This document shows positions 16,187 to 25,285 of a stretch of 45,001 nucleotides of DNA, one piece after another (position 1 is the stretch's first letter; each line of letters starts with the position of its first letter). The DNA lies in NCBI GenBank assembly GCA_038213005.1, contig JBBQTU010000007.1, positions 1 through 45,001 on the forward strand. Direction: 5' to 3'. The position numbers were made by a program, and so were the translations under genes. This DNA is from JBBQTU01 sp038213005. Lineage in GTDB: Bacteria > Planctomycetota > Phycisphaerae > Tepidisphaerales > Tepidisphaeraceae. Under the pieces are notes generated by a model. It ran no database searches and was not told the origin of the DNA. It was given only the letters and a program-made list of their open reading frames with translations.

Positions 16187-16298
16187 CTCACCGCCGGAAC
16201 CACATTGCCAGGAAGCACTCGACCACCAGCAGACCCGCCGCCATGGCCAATAGACTCCAGCCCAAGTCGCGAGACTCGCTCGCGTCGCTCTCGCCCGA
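16187..16298 (-). repeat. Right copy of duplicated BatA-like gene 3' end
   Basis: This is the copy in the intact gene and covers its last ~36 codons and stop. Together with 14194-14305 it forms a direct repeat bracketing the 1.88-kb restriction-modification insert (14306-16186). Confidence 0.9.
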
Positions 16299-18413
16299 GG
16301 GAGGCTGATCCTGCTCGAACTGCATCGCCACGTCGCCCAGGGCATGACGCAGGCTCGCGCCGTCGAGCGTCCGCAGATCAGACTCGGCCGCCGGGAAGTT
16401 TAGGGCGATAGGGTAGACCGCGCTACCGGTCTCCAGGCGATACACGCCCGGCCGGTCCAGCGACGCCGAACGATAGGCCATGTGTCCGCCGGCCGACGTG
16501 CCCAAGTCAAGCATCAGCGGATTGCCCGAAGGATCCAGCAGCCGCGGGTTGCCGCTCAGCGGCACGCGCGGCGGAACCGACAGCCGCTGCCCGACAGTGA
16601 GATTCATCCACTCATCGCCCGCGCTGACCGTGCCGGCGAGGATCTCGTGAACCAGCGCCACATAAGCGGGCTTCGCCGGCAGGGTGGTCCAACGCGAGTC
16701 GGCCGACGTGGCTACGAACACCACCTGCCCGGCTTCCACGGTCTGCAGGACGATGGCCGGGTCGCCGTTGGCGAAGTCCAGCACGCGCTGTGCCTGGGTC
16801 GCCACCGGCAACTCCATCTGCCAATAAGCGAAGATGCGGGCCGTCGCCAGGCCGCTTTTCTCCTCGCCACGGAAGACCGACAGCAGCGGATGGAGAACGC
16901 CGGATGGCTTGAAGGCGAAGTGCTGTGGCTCTGCCCCCTCGGGCGTTTGTACCTTCCGCACCAAGGGCCCGGGTAGCAGTCCTCGCGAGGTCAGGTCGCG
17001 GTTGTAGGCTTCCGAACTGACGTTGTCGCCCATGAACAGGATCAGCGAACCGCCGTCGCGGACAAACCGCGCCAGTTGGTCCGCCTGGTTGGCCGTCACG
17101 CGCGCGACATTGGTCAGGATCACAGCCTGGAAGTCCGCAAGCGCCCGGCCGGAAAGCTCAGCTTCGTTGATCGCCTGAAAGGCGACCGGACTCGCCGAAT
17201 TCTCACTCGAGCCCCTGGTCGGCTTCCCAGGCGACAAGGCGGTCTCGAGAAAGCTCGCCGACGACCCCATCGCGCCGCCGTCGTGATCGCCCTCGACGAT
17301 CAGCACATTCAGCCGGCCGACCACATCCATCGCGCGATAGCGAACGTTGTCCACGCTCAGGCGATCCTCCGGCGAGAGCGTGGCCGTCAGCCGACGCGGG
17401 CCGGGCGCGCCCAGGACCACTTGCGGAAGCACCTGCGGCGCTGTGTCGACCGACAGCGGAATGTTTGCCTGACCTGGCAGCGCGGCATCGCCCAACTGCC
17501 ACTGCAGTGCTCCGGACGCGCTGTCGCCATAGGCGCGGACCGTGGCAGCGAAGTCGGCCGGAATGGCCGTCGACGCGAAATTGCCGTTGATGCGCAGGTC
17601 GGTGATCGCCAGGTTGGATTGCCGAGCGAGTCCGAGGTTATAATGCACGATGCGGTACAGCCCCGCGAGTTGCGGCCCAACCTGCTGCAGACCTTCGCTG
17701 CCTGCGCCTTGCCAGGCGCTGCGGGTGGAATCAGTCAGCACGTGGAGTGTTCGCTGCTGCGGTGTGTTCCCTTGGCGGGCCAGTTCCAGTGCCTGCTGGA
17801 GTGCGCCCGGTAGGTCAGTGGCGGCAAATGTCTGAGGGACTTGGTCGATCACGGCCGCGGCGGCCGCCAGGTCGTACGTGATACTGCCGACAACGGCTGG
17901 CCGGCCGGGCGTGCCATCATCGGCCGATCGAGCAGCCGTGGTGATGATCGCCACCGCATCCTGTCCCGAATGCAGCCGCGACAGGATTCCCTTGGCGACC
18001 AAACGGGCCTGATCGAGATGGGTGTGAGCGGTGGGGCGGTCGGCGAGGTAGCCCATCGAGCCACTGTTGTCGATCACGATCACATGCAGCCCCGACGACT
18101 GCCCGAAGATTCGCCCGGCCGCACTGTCGGAGCAGGCCACCGGCCTCGCCAGAGCCAGCCCGGCCAGCGCGATCGCCGACGAGCGCAGCAGCAGGAGAAT
18201 CAGGTCCTGGAACTTCAGCCTCCGCCGATTCTGCCGCATCGCCTCCAGCAGGTATTCCATCGCGGCCCATCGCACGACCCGATACCGCCGCCGGTTCAGC
18301 AGATGAATGATGATCGGAATCGCCACCAGCGCCACCGCGGCCCATGCGAAGGCCGGAGCAAGGAAGATGGATGCCAGAGGGAGAGTCGAAGATGGAGGCA
18401 TGGGCAGCGTCAT
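16188..18413 (-). CDS. BatA-like membrane protein with von Willebrand A domain
   Basis: A 741-residue protein. It begins with the BatA N-terminal domain: a membrane helix around residues 20-38 followed by IPIIIHLLNRRRYRVVRWAAMEYL, then a second hydrophobic segment near 70-90. The VWA domain follows with the metal-binding MIDAS motif D115-N-S117-G-S119. A long extracytoplasmic region with a ThuA/glutamine-amidotransferase-like stretch (LARFVRDGGSLILFMGDN) leads to a C-terminal membrane helix. It belongs with the DUF58 and MoxR genes downstream in coordinate, a conserved chaperone-like cluster. ATG at 18398 is an alternative start. Confidence 0.87.
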   Translation of the reverse strand: MTLPMPPSSTLPLASIFLAPAFAWAAVALVAIPIIIHLLNRRRYRVVRWAAMEYLLEAMRQNRRRLKFQDLILLLLRSSAIALAGLALARPVACSDSAAGRIFGQSSGLHVIVIDNSGSMGYLADRPTAHTHLDQARLVAKGILSRLHSGQDAVAIITTAARSADDGTPGRPAVVGSITYDLAAAAAVIDQVPQTFAATDLPGALQQALELARQGNTPQQRTLHVLTDSTRSAWQGAGSEGLQQVGPQLAGLYRIVHYNLGLARQSNLAITDLRINGNFASTAIPADFAATVRAYGDSASGALQWQLGDAALPGQANIPLSVDTAPQVLPQVVLGAPGPRRLTATLSPEDRLSVDNVRYRAMDVVGRLNVLIVEGDHDGGAMGSSASFLETALSPGKPTRGSSENSASPVAFQAINEAELSGRALADFQAVILTNVARVTANQADQLARFVRDGGSLILFMGDNVSSEAYNRDLTSRGLLPGPLVRKVQTPEGAEPQHFAFKPSGVLHPLLSVFRGEEKSGLATARIFAYWQMELPVATQAQRVLDFANGDPAIVLQTVEAGQVVFVATSADSRWTTLPAKPAYVALVHEILAGTVSAGDEWMNLTVGQRLSVPPRVPLSGNPRLLDPSGNPLMLDLGTSAGGHMAYRSASLDRPGVYRLETGSAVYPIALNFPAAESDLRTLDGASLRHALGDVAMQFEQDQPPSGESDASESRDLGWSLLAMAAGLLVVECFLAMWFRR

Positions 18414-18703
18414 GAGTTCATCATCTCAACATGCTTGTGGGTGCCAGTTTGATTCCCTGATGTCAGCCATGGTCTGCGTCTCCCATTGCAGTGCCCAAGA
18501 TCATACCGTCAACACGTGCCAGGGGCATCGCCGGCAAACTGGTGGCAGGGAGAGTAACGATTCTGAAATACGTAACTCCATTTTTTCGCGCAAAATGGAG
18601 TTTGCAACTCCAAATTGTATAGAAAAATGGAAGTGACAGGTCCAGGTTGCCCTAGCTGATTGGTACGAGCCTGCAAATGCAGGCCTTATCGCAGACTGGA
18701 CCT
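18414..18703. other. Intergenic gap with AT-rich hairpin
   Basis: AACTCCATTTT (18574-18584) and AAAATGGAGTT (18592-18602) make a perfect 11-bp stem with a 7-nt loop, in an AT-rich island (about 18560-18640) within GC-rich DNA. AACTCCA recurs just after it (18605-18611). It lies between the BatA-like and DUF58 genes; no coding sequence was recognised. Confidence 0.5.
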
Positions 18704-19636
18704 CTAGCGGATGCTCGCGGCCCGCGTCGCCAGGAAGTTACTCAGGGCGATGTCCAGGTTGTCCGATGAGTTCATCCGCGCAAAGTCGATCCGCAGCCCG
18801 CGGCAGTCGTGACGGATGGTCTCGGTGGCGCGGTTGAGACTCTCGAGATAGCTGCGGCGCAGCGCCACCGGGTCGGCCATCAGTTTGCCCATCGACTCCA
18901 TTCCCTCGAAGAGCGTCGGATCGTCGAATGGGAAGGTGATCTCGTTGGGATCGAGGATCTGCATCGCGATCACCTCGTGCTTGCGATGACGGATATGCCG
19001 AAGCCCGCGGCGGATGGCGGAGAGGTCGTCAAAAAAGTCCGACAGGATTACCAGCAGGCTGCGATGGGTGACCTTCTCGGCCAGTTGTTCCAGTACCGCG
19101 CCGACCCCGGTCTTGTCCTTGCGAGTGGCCTGTGAAAGCTCCTGCACCAGCAGCTTCCAGTGGCCTGGCGAGTTGCTCGGCTTGATGAATCGGCGAAGGT
19201 CCTCGTCAAAGACGGCCAGGCCCACCGCATCCTGCTGCCCGATCGCCATGTACGCCAGCGACGCCGCGATCGCCGTCGCGTGGTCGTACTTGGTCCAGAC
19301 CTTGCCCTCGGCGTCCTTCACGCTGCCATAGGTCATGCTCTCGCTGGCGTCGACGATGCAGATGAGCTGGAGGTTGGTCTCCTCCTGATACTGCTTGAGG
19401 TAGATGCGGTCGGTCTTGGCCAGCACCTTCCAGTCCACGTGGCGGATGTCATCCCCGGCGACATACGGCCGATGCTGGGCAAACTCAACCGATATCCCCT
19501 GATACGGCGACCGATGCATCCCCGCCATCAGCCCTTCGACGATCAGCCTGGCGCGCAGATCCAGCGCCGCGATCCGCGCCAGCGTCCGCGGGTCCAGATA
19601 CCTGCGATAATCTTCAGTGGACTCGGGCATAGTCAT
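18704..19636 (-). CDS. DUF58 domain protein
   Basis: A 310-residue protein. GDDIRHVDWKVLA (residues 61-73) is the DUF58 signature, preceded by GMHRSPYQGISVEFAQHRPY. A VWA-like core follows with D96-A-S98-E-S100. Such proteins work with MoxR AAA+ ATPases and BatA-like proteins at the membrane, probably in metal insertion or protein maturation. The ATG at 19636 is chosen from the conserved N-terminus; an ATG two codons later is equally possible. A GxxExxY cassette now separates it from moxR. Confidence 0.9.
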   Translation of the reverse strand: MTMPESTEDYRRYLDPRTLARIAALDLRARLIVEGLMAGMHRSPYQGISVEFAQHRPYVAGDDIRHVDWKVLAKTDRIYLKQYQEETNLQLICIVDASESMTYGSVKDAEGKVWTKYDHATAIAASLAYMAIGQQDAVGLAVFDEDLRRFIKPSNSPGHWKLLVQELSQATRKDKTGVGAVLEQLAEKVTHRSLLVILSDFFDDLSAIRRGLRHIRHRKHEVIAMQILDPNEITFPFDDPTLFEGMESMGKLMADPVALRRSYLESLNRATETIRHDCRGLRIDFARMNSSDNLDIALSNFLATRAASIR

Positions 19637-19658
19637 CCCAAACCATCGGATACAAACC

Positions 19659-20201
19659 AACCGCGAAGGCGCGAAGGACGCGAAGAGAACGCGAAGAAGA
19701 CCTAGTCGAACCTGGCCTCCGATCTGATGACGCGTTTGATGGCATTCTTCAGCACAACCACATTGAAGTTGATTAGCAGCGCCAATTCCAGTTGCAGGGC
19801 GCACAGGTAGGCGAGGCACTGCGCTCGATGGATCTCACTTAGTGCATCAACGACTTTCAGTTCCACGACAAGCTGTCTGGCAACGAGCAGGTCGACGCGG
19901 CCTTGGCCAACGAGTCTGTCTTTGTAGTAGACCGGCACGGGCGCCTCACACTCGTGAGGGATTCCTCTCAGCGTGAGTTCGTGAGAGAGCGCCTTTCTGT
20001 ACACGCTTTCGGGTAAGCCCGGCCGTAGGGTGGCATGCACCTCAATGCACGCCCCAATGACGGCAGACGCCAGCGTCTCCAGTTCATCAGAAAGCCCCGA
20101 GTCGCCGCGATGCTGAAACTCCGTATAAGCCATGGTGCCTCTTGTTCTCCACCCGGTCTTCTTCTTCGCGTTTCCTTCGCGTTCTTCGCGCCTTCGCGGT
20201 T
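19659..20201. mobile_element. GxxExxY cassette bounded by inverted CGCGAAG-rich repeats
   Basis: The arm 19659-19702 (44 nt) and the reverse complement of 20155-20201 (47 nt) match almost throughout: both begin AACCGCGAAGGCGCGAAG and end GCGAAGAAGACC, differing by a few bases and one 3-nt unit. Together they enclose one gene of the GxxExxY family, inserted between two genes (DUF58 and moxR) that are normally adjacent. No transposase is encoded. Confidence 0.6.
19702..20133 (-). CDS. GxxExxY family protein (PD-(D/E)xK nuclease-like)
   Basis: A 143-residue protein with the name-giving motif G39-L-P-E42-S-V-Y45. D81 and E91-L-K93 form a PD-(D/E)xK-like triad, as in the PDDEXK_3 family. Its biological role is unknown. 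The ATG at 20133 follows the family N-terminus (MAYTEFQ); an earlier in-frame ATG would translate the flanking repeat. Both ends of the gene abut long inverted repeats, and its stop codon touches the left arm. It disrupts the MoxR-DUF58 arrangement. Confidence 0.87.
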   Translation of the reverse strand: MAYTEFQHRGDSGLSDELETLASAVIGACIEVHATLRPGLPESVYRKALSHELTLRGIPHECEAPVPVYYKDRLVGQGRVDLLVARQLVVELKVVDALSEIHRAQCLAYLCALQLELALLINFNVVVLKNAIKRVIRSEARFD

Positions 20202-20216
20202 GCATGTCTCTTCTGC

Positions 20217-21275
<1,059 letters not shown>

Positions 21276-21506
21276 GAACGCTCCTGTTGACTGACAAGAC
21301 TCTGGATCGTGCGAGCACGATTGTAATCGCCATCGCCAACAATGGGAGAGGCGGGGGGCGAGGTTTCCTTTCAAGACGCAGCGGAATCACTGAGACCGCA
21401 GTGGGGTACAGGGTTGCCATGACGCGGTTCTGAGTGTCATGGCTCCTGTTCGGCCAGAGCGCGACTCGCCCGGAGTCATGCTCTACGACCCCGATGGCGG
21501 AATAAT

Positions 21507-21535
21507 TTGCAATCCTGTCTGGCATGTGTAAGAAT
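21507..21535 (+). promoter_or_regulatory. Promoter of the small membrane protein gene
   Basis: TTGCAA (21507-21512), 17-nt spacer, AAGAAT (21530-21535), then 8 nt to the ATG. No Shine-Dalgarno is visible. The remainder of 21276-21506 shows nothing recognisable. Confidence 0.4.
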
Positions 21536-21543
21536 CTTGTCTT

Positions 21544-22278
21544 ATGCGAAACACTTCTCCTGCTGTACGCGTGCTGCGTCTGTTGATCGGTTTTGCCGTG
21601 CTGCTGAGTGTGGGAGTCAGTCTGATCGCCAGTCAGCCTGCGATGGAATCTCTCCGCGGACGCCTGATTCCGGCCTGCATGGCGCTGCTACTTGGCATTG
21701 GCGTGGTCGGGATGCTACTGGGGTTGTGTGGCATGCTACGCCGCAGTGAAGAACTTCTGAGGCAGGCCGAGTCGCTTCTGACCTTGCAGCGCAGTGCGAT
21801 GGAGAGCAGTTCCAGCGACCATGGCAATCAGCGGCCGATGGCGGTTCCGCGGCCTGCGGCGTTCAGCCCGTCCGGGCAACTGGGGTTGGCGCCGGAACTG
21901 TTCTGTGATCGCGAGATGTCGAGCGATGCGCTGGCCCTGCAGCTCTTCGGCGAGATCAAGACGGAGATTGCCCGGCGCAACTGGCGCAAAGCCAGGATGA
22001 CGGCTCACCGGCTCATGGAATCCTGCCCGGACCATCCCAAAGCGACCGCCACTCGCGCCCAAATGAAGCTGATTGAGGAGAACGCCGAGGTCGAGCAGCG
22101 ACGTGAAATCGAGTTGCGGATCGGGCAACTGCTCAAGGGCGGCCGGTATCTTGAGGGCATCCAACTGGCCGAGGGACTCATCAAACAGTATCCTGCGTCT
22201 CCGCAGGCCAGGGCCGCCGAGCAGTTGCTGCCCCGTCTTCGTGACCGGCTTGCAGGAAGGGAACTGCAACCAACCTGA
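21544..22278 (+). CDS. Membrane protein with C-terminal tetratricopeptide-like helices
   Basis: A 244-residue protein of no recognised family. Two hydrophobic segments (about residues 10-30 and 41-63) are followed by a coiled segment and a flexible linker. From about residue 130 the helices look like TPR units: RNWRKARMTAHRLMESCPDHPKA and GRYLEGIQLAEGLIKQYPASPQA. It is probably anchored in the inner membrane with the TPR part in the cytoplasm. It converges on yidD. Function unknown. Confidence 0.7.
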   Translation: MRNTSPAVRVLRLLIGFAVLLSVGVSLIASQPAMESLRGRLIPACMALLLGIGVVGMLLGLCGMLRRSEELLRQAESLLTLQRSAMESSSSDHGNQRPMAVPRPAAFSPSGQLGLAPELFCDREMSSDALALQLFGEIKTEIARRNWRKARMTAHRLMESCPDHPKATATRAQMKLIEENAEVEQRREIELRIGQLLKGGRYLEGIQLAEGLIKQYPASPQARAAEQLLPRLRDRLAGRELQPT

Positions 22279-22298
22279 CCGGCCGTGTTCATAACAAC

Positions 22299-22508
22299 TC
22301 ACGCCGGATCGTATCCACTGCCGCCCCACGGATGACATCGGGCGATACGTTTGACGGCGCGCCAGCTTCCCCGCCACGGCCCGTATTTCCTCGCAGCATC
22401 GATGGCGTACTGGCTGCAACTCGGCTGAAACCGGCACTGCCCACCCAGCACCCGCCCGAGCGTTACTCGGTACAGCAGCACCAGGAGGATGATCAGTCGT
22501 GTTGCCAT
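22299..22508 (-). CDS. yidD: Membrane protein insertion efficiency factor YidD
   Basis: A 69-residue protein with an N-terminal hydrophobic, amphipathic helix, then CRFQPSCSQYAIDAARKYG and the terminal CHPWGGSGYDP, all diagnostic of YidD. It assists YidC-dependent membrane insertion. It lies downstream of rnpA on the same strand, as in many bacteria, but 207 nt away; yidC is not in the window. Confidence 0.93.
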   Translation of the reverse strand: MATRLIILLVLLYRVTLGRVLGGQCRFQPSCSQYAIDAARKYGPWRGSWRAVKRIARCHPWGGSGYDPA

Positions 22509-22522
22509 GGACAGGCCGCCGG

Positions 22523-22672
22523 TCAGAGGAGGTTGTTTTCGTCCTTCAGCAGGCTGGCGTGAGGCAAGCTGCCTCGCACATCGGGCAGCCCGGTGAGAAA
22601 GATGGCGTCAAACTGGTGATGATGGTACGCCTGATGGACAAACTCATTCCATTGGTTTGGGTTTAAGCGGCT
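22523..22672 (-). pseudogene. Possible C-terminal coding remnant between rnpA and yidD
   Basis: Forty-nine open codons between stops at 22675 and 22523 without a plausible start. The translation (for example FDAIFLTGLPDVRGSLPHA) looks protein-like in composition, but no family is recognised. It may be the tail of a lost gene or merely a chance open stretch in GC-rich DNA. The rest of 22509-22715 is otherwise empty. Confidence 0.2.
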
Positions 22673-22715
22673 TCAGTAGCTGTTGGAAACAAGCGGCCAT
22701 GAAAGTAGCCCTCCT

Positions 22716-23126
22716 TCACGCCAGGTCGCCTTGGATTGGCCGGTCCGGCGCCTCGACCGGCCGGCGTTCCCATCGGGCTGCCAGTGTCGTGGCCAACTCC
22801 CGCAGGGTCTTCATATAGCGTTCCAACGGCATTGGACCGTGTGGCCGCACTACCACCAGCCAGTCAAAGCCCTGGGGCAACTCGTGCTGCTGCAGCCGAT
22901 AGGCCTCGCGCAGCAGCCGCTTGACCCGATTGCGCCGCACAGCGTTGCCGAGCCTCTTTGAGACACTGATCCCCAGCCGCGATCGCTTGCCTTCATTGCC
23001 CAGCAGGAAAAGAACCAGCGGCCCACCACCCTGGCGAAAGCCCGCCTTGTAGACCGCATCAAACTCCGCCCGTGAGCAAAGATGCTGCGACCTCTTGAAC
23101 CCATTCTTAGCCTGCTCAGGTTTCAT
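22716..23126 (-). CDS. rnpA: Ribonuclease P protein component
   Basis: A 136-residue basic protein with the RnpA signature RNRVKRLLREAYR and the preceding LGISVSKRLGNAV. It binds RNase P RNA and helps process tRNA 5' ends. The ATG at 23126 gives the family-like start MKPEQAKNGFKRSQHL; a start at 23147 would lie in the adjacent TTCAGCA array. No Shine-Dalgarno is visible before it. rpmH, the usual upstream neighbour, is missing; trxB is there instead. Confidence 0.92.
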   Translation of the reverse strand: MKPEQAKNGFKRSQHLCSRAEFDAVYKAGFRQGGGPLVLFLLGNEGKRSRLGISVSKRLGNAVRRNRVKRLLREAYRLQQHELPQGFDWLVVVRPHGPMPLERYMKTLRELATTLAARWERRPVEAPDRPIQGDLA

Positions 23127-23132
23127 ACGGGC

Positions 23133-23216
23133 TTCAGCATTCAGCATTCAGCATTCAGCATTTAGCATTTAGCATTCAGCATTTAGCATTTAGCATTCAG
23201 CATTTAGCATTCAGCA
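23133..23216. repeat. Heptamer array TTYAGCA, 12 units
   Basis: Twelve contiguous units of TTCAGCA or TTTAGCA; the variable base runs C C C C T T C T T C T C. It begins 6 nt upstream of the rnpA start codon. A six-unit array of the same heptamer in the other orientation is at 43005-43046. Confidence 0.95.
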
Positions 23217-23231
23217 TTCCGACTTCTGCAC

Positions 23232-24206
23232 TCAATGAATGCCCTTGTCGCTCAGCCAACGCTCAGCATCCAGGGCGGCTTTGCACCCCATCCCGGCTGC
23301 CGTGATCGCCTGCTTATACGTCGGGTCGGCCACATCGCCCGCGGCAAAGACGCCTTCAACACTGGTATACGTCCGCCCCGGGTCCGGCAGCATTATGAAC
23401 CCCTTGCCATCCACCTGCACCTGACCACTGAGGAACTTCGTATTTGGCGTGTGCCCGATCGCGGCGAACATGCCGGTGGCTTCCAGGACGCGGGTCTGGC
23501 CGGTCTTGACGTTCTTCACGCGTACGCCGGTCACACCATGGGCATCATCGCCCAGCACTTCGTCGACGACCGAGTCCCATACCGGCTCAACCTTCGGATT
23601 CGACAGCAGCCGCTGCGCCATGACTTTGCTGGCCCGCAGTTCCGTACGGCGATGCACCAGGTAGACCTTGGACGCGAATTTCGTCAGATAGCTGCCTTCC
23701 TCCGCCGCCGAGTCGCCCCCGCCGACCACCACCACCGGCTTCCCGCGGAATCGTGGCAGGGCCCCATCGCACACCGCGCAGGCCGACACGCCGCTGTTCT
23801 TGAACTTCGCCTCGGATTCCAGCCCGATGTAATTCGCGCTCGCCCCCGTGGCGATCACGACCGTATGCGCTTCATAGCTGGCGCCCCCGGTGTCCTCGAT
23901 CACAAACGGCCGGCGGGAAAGGTCCACCCGCGTGACATCCTCTGTCATGATGCGCGTATCAAAGCGCATCGCCTGCTCGCGCATCGCCATCATGAGGTCG
24001 GGTCCGAGTATCCCCTTGGGAAACCCTGGAAAATTCTCCACTTCCGTCGTCAGGTTGAGCTGCCCCAGCGGAAGCGTGCTCTTCAGCCGGTTCTCCTCGC
24101 TGATGGCCCCTTCGATGACCAGCGGGTTCAGATTCGCCCTCGCCGCGTAAATCGCGCAGGTCCAGGCGGCCGGTCCCGATCCGATGATGACGATCTTCTC
24201 TGCCAT
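23232..24206 (-). CDS. trxB: Thioredoxin reductase
   Basis: A 324-residue FAD/NADPH enzyme. GSGPAAWT (residues 9-16) is the FAD-binding turn, slightly changed from the usual GSGPAGYT; C143-A-V-C146 is the redox disulfide; VVGGGDSAAEE binds NADPH; AAGDVADPTYKQAITAAG closes the FAD site. It reduces thioredoxin in the cytoplasm. Divergent from lipA with a 46-nt gap holding back-to-back -10 boxes. Confidence 0.94.
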   Translation of the reverse strand: MAEKIVIIGSGPAAWTCAIYAARANLNPLVIEGAISEENRLKSTLPLGQLNLTTEVENFPGFPKGILGPDLMMAMREQAMRFDTRIMTEDVTRVDLSRRPFVIEDTGGASYEAHTVVIATGASANYIGLESEAKFKNSGVSACAVCDGALPRFRGKPVVVVGGGDSAAEEGSYLTKFASKVYLVHRRTELRASKVMAQRLLSNPKVEPVWDSVVDEVLGDDAHGVTGVRVKNVKTGQTRVLEATGMFAAIGHTPNTKFLSGQVQVDGKGFIMLPDPGRTYTSVEGVFAAGDVADPTYKQAITAAGMGCKAALDAERWLSDKGIH

Positions 24207-24229
24207 GAGTCTTTTTCCCTTTCCCCGCG

Positions 24230-24243
24230 ATTGTAGCTAAGAT
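24230..24243. promoter_or_regulatory. Back-to-back -10 boxes of trxB and lipA
   Basis: Minus-strand TACAAT (24235-24230) faces trxB, 23 nt from its ATG. Plus-strand TAAGAT (24238-24243) faces lipA, 9 nt from its ATG. Only 2 bp separate the boxes, so one site may fire in both directions. Confidence 0.45.
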
Positions 24244-24252
24244 CAGGTCAAA

Positions 24253-25158
24253 ATGAACGTGTCCTTGTCCGACAGAATTTTGCCGTCTGACCCCGTGTCA
24301 CCCACGCAGCGAAAGCCCGACTGGCTGCGCATGAAGATGCCCCACGGCCAAGGCTATTCCCGGCTCCACGAATTGGTCGCCACCAATCGCCTCCACACCG
24401 TCTGCCAATCCGCCAAGTGCCCCAACATGGGCGAATGCTGGGCCGCCGGTACCGCCACCCTCATGATCCTGGGCAATGTCTGCACCCGCTCGTGCCGATT
24501 CTGCAACATCGCAACCGGCCGCCCACCCGAACTGGATCTGGACGAACCCCGCCGGGTTGGCGATGCCGTTGCCAAAATGCACCTGCACCACGTCGTCATC
24601 ACCAGCGTCAATCGCGATGAACTGCCCGACGGCGGGGCGGGCGTCTGGGCCGAGACCATCCGCCAGGTCCGCCTGCAATCCCCCGGTACCACCGTCGAGG
24701 TCCTCATCCCCGATTTCTGCGGCCACTGGGATGCGCTCCAACTCGTCCTCGACCAGAAGCCCGACATCCTCAACCACAACTTGGAGACGGTTCCCCGCCT
24801 CTACCGCACCGTCCGCCCGCAGGCGAAGTATGAACGCTCCCTCCAACTCCTCCAGATCGCCAAACAGCAGGGCTTCACCACCAAGACCGGCATCATGGTC
24901 GGCATCGGCGAAGAACTGACCGAGATCGAGTCGCTGATGGACGACCTCGTCGCCATCTCGTGCGACCTGCTGACGATCGGCCAGTATCTCCAGCCTACGC
25001 CGCAGCACCTGGCCGTGGCCCGCTGGGTCCACCCCGACGAATTCGTCCGCTTCAGAGACATTGGCCAGGCCAAGGGCCTGCGCCACGTCGAGAGCGGCCC
25101 GATGGTCCGCAGCAGCTACCATGCCGCCGAGCAAGTCCGCGTTCGCCCGCAGCTCTGA
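24253..25158 (+). CDS. lipA: Lipoyl synthase
   Basis: A 301-residue radical-SAM enzyme. The auxiliary cluster motif C51-x4-C56-x5-C62 and the radical-SAM motif C77-x3-C81-x2-C84 are both complete, and the C-terminal VRSSYHA supplies the conserved serine ligand. It inserts two sulfur atoms into octanoyl groups on carrier domains. lipB is not adjacent. A -10 box lies 9 nt before the ATG, with no Shine-Dalgarno. The Fe-S genes at 7.8-9.4 kb would supply its clusters. Confidence 0.96.
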   Translation: MNVSLSDRILPSDPVSPTQRKPDWLRMKMPHGQGYSRLHELVATNRLHTVCQSAKCPNMGECWAAGTATLMILGNVCTRSCRFCNIATGRPPELDLDEPRRVGDAVAKMHLHHVVITSVNRDELPDGGAGVWAETIRQVRLQSPGTTVEVLIPDFCGHWDALQLVLDQKPDILNHNLETVPRLYRTVRPQAKYERSLQLLQIAKQQGFTTKTGIMVGIGEELTEIESLMDDLVAISCDLLTIGQYLQPTPQHLAVARWVHPDEFVRFRDIGQAKGLRHVESGPMVRSSYHAAEQVRVRPQL

Positions 25159-25271
25159 TCTCGCCCCCGCGCCGCGCACGCTGTGACCTCACGGTTCCCG
25201 GTCGCCACCGTTCACCGACGCACCAGCCATTTGGGTGCTCCACTGGATATCGCTAATGATGTTGAACTTCG

Positions 25272-25277
25272 TAAAAT
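25272..25277 (+). promoter_or_regulatory. -10 box of the GH78-like gene
   Basis: TAAAAT is 8 nt before the ATG at 25286; no -35 or Shine-Dalgarno is evident. Same architecture as at 14330, 28001 and 36318. Confidence 0.4.
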
Positions 25278-25285
25278 GACGCGCC

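Noticed and set aside
23133..23216. CRISPR array
   Set aside because: The units are contiguous heptamers with no spacers.
22509..23231. rpmH next to rnpA
   Set aside because: No frame with the ribosomal protein L34 pattern on either strand; the space holds the heptamer array and, on the other side, an unassigned open stretch.
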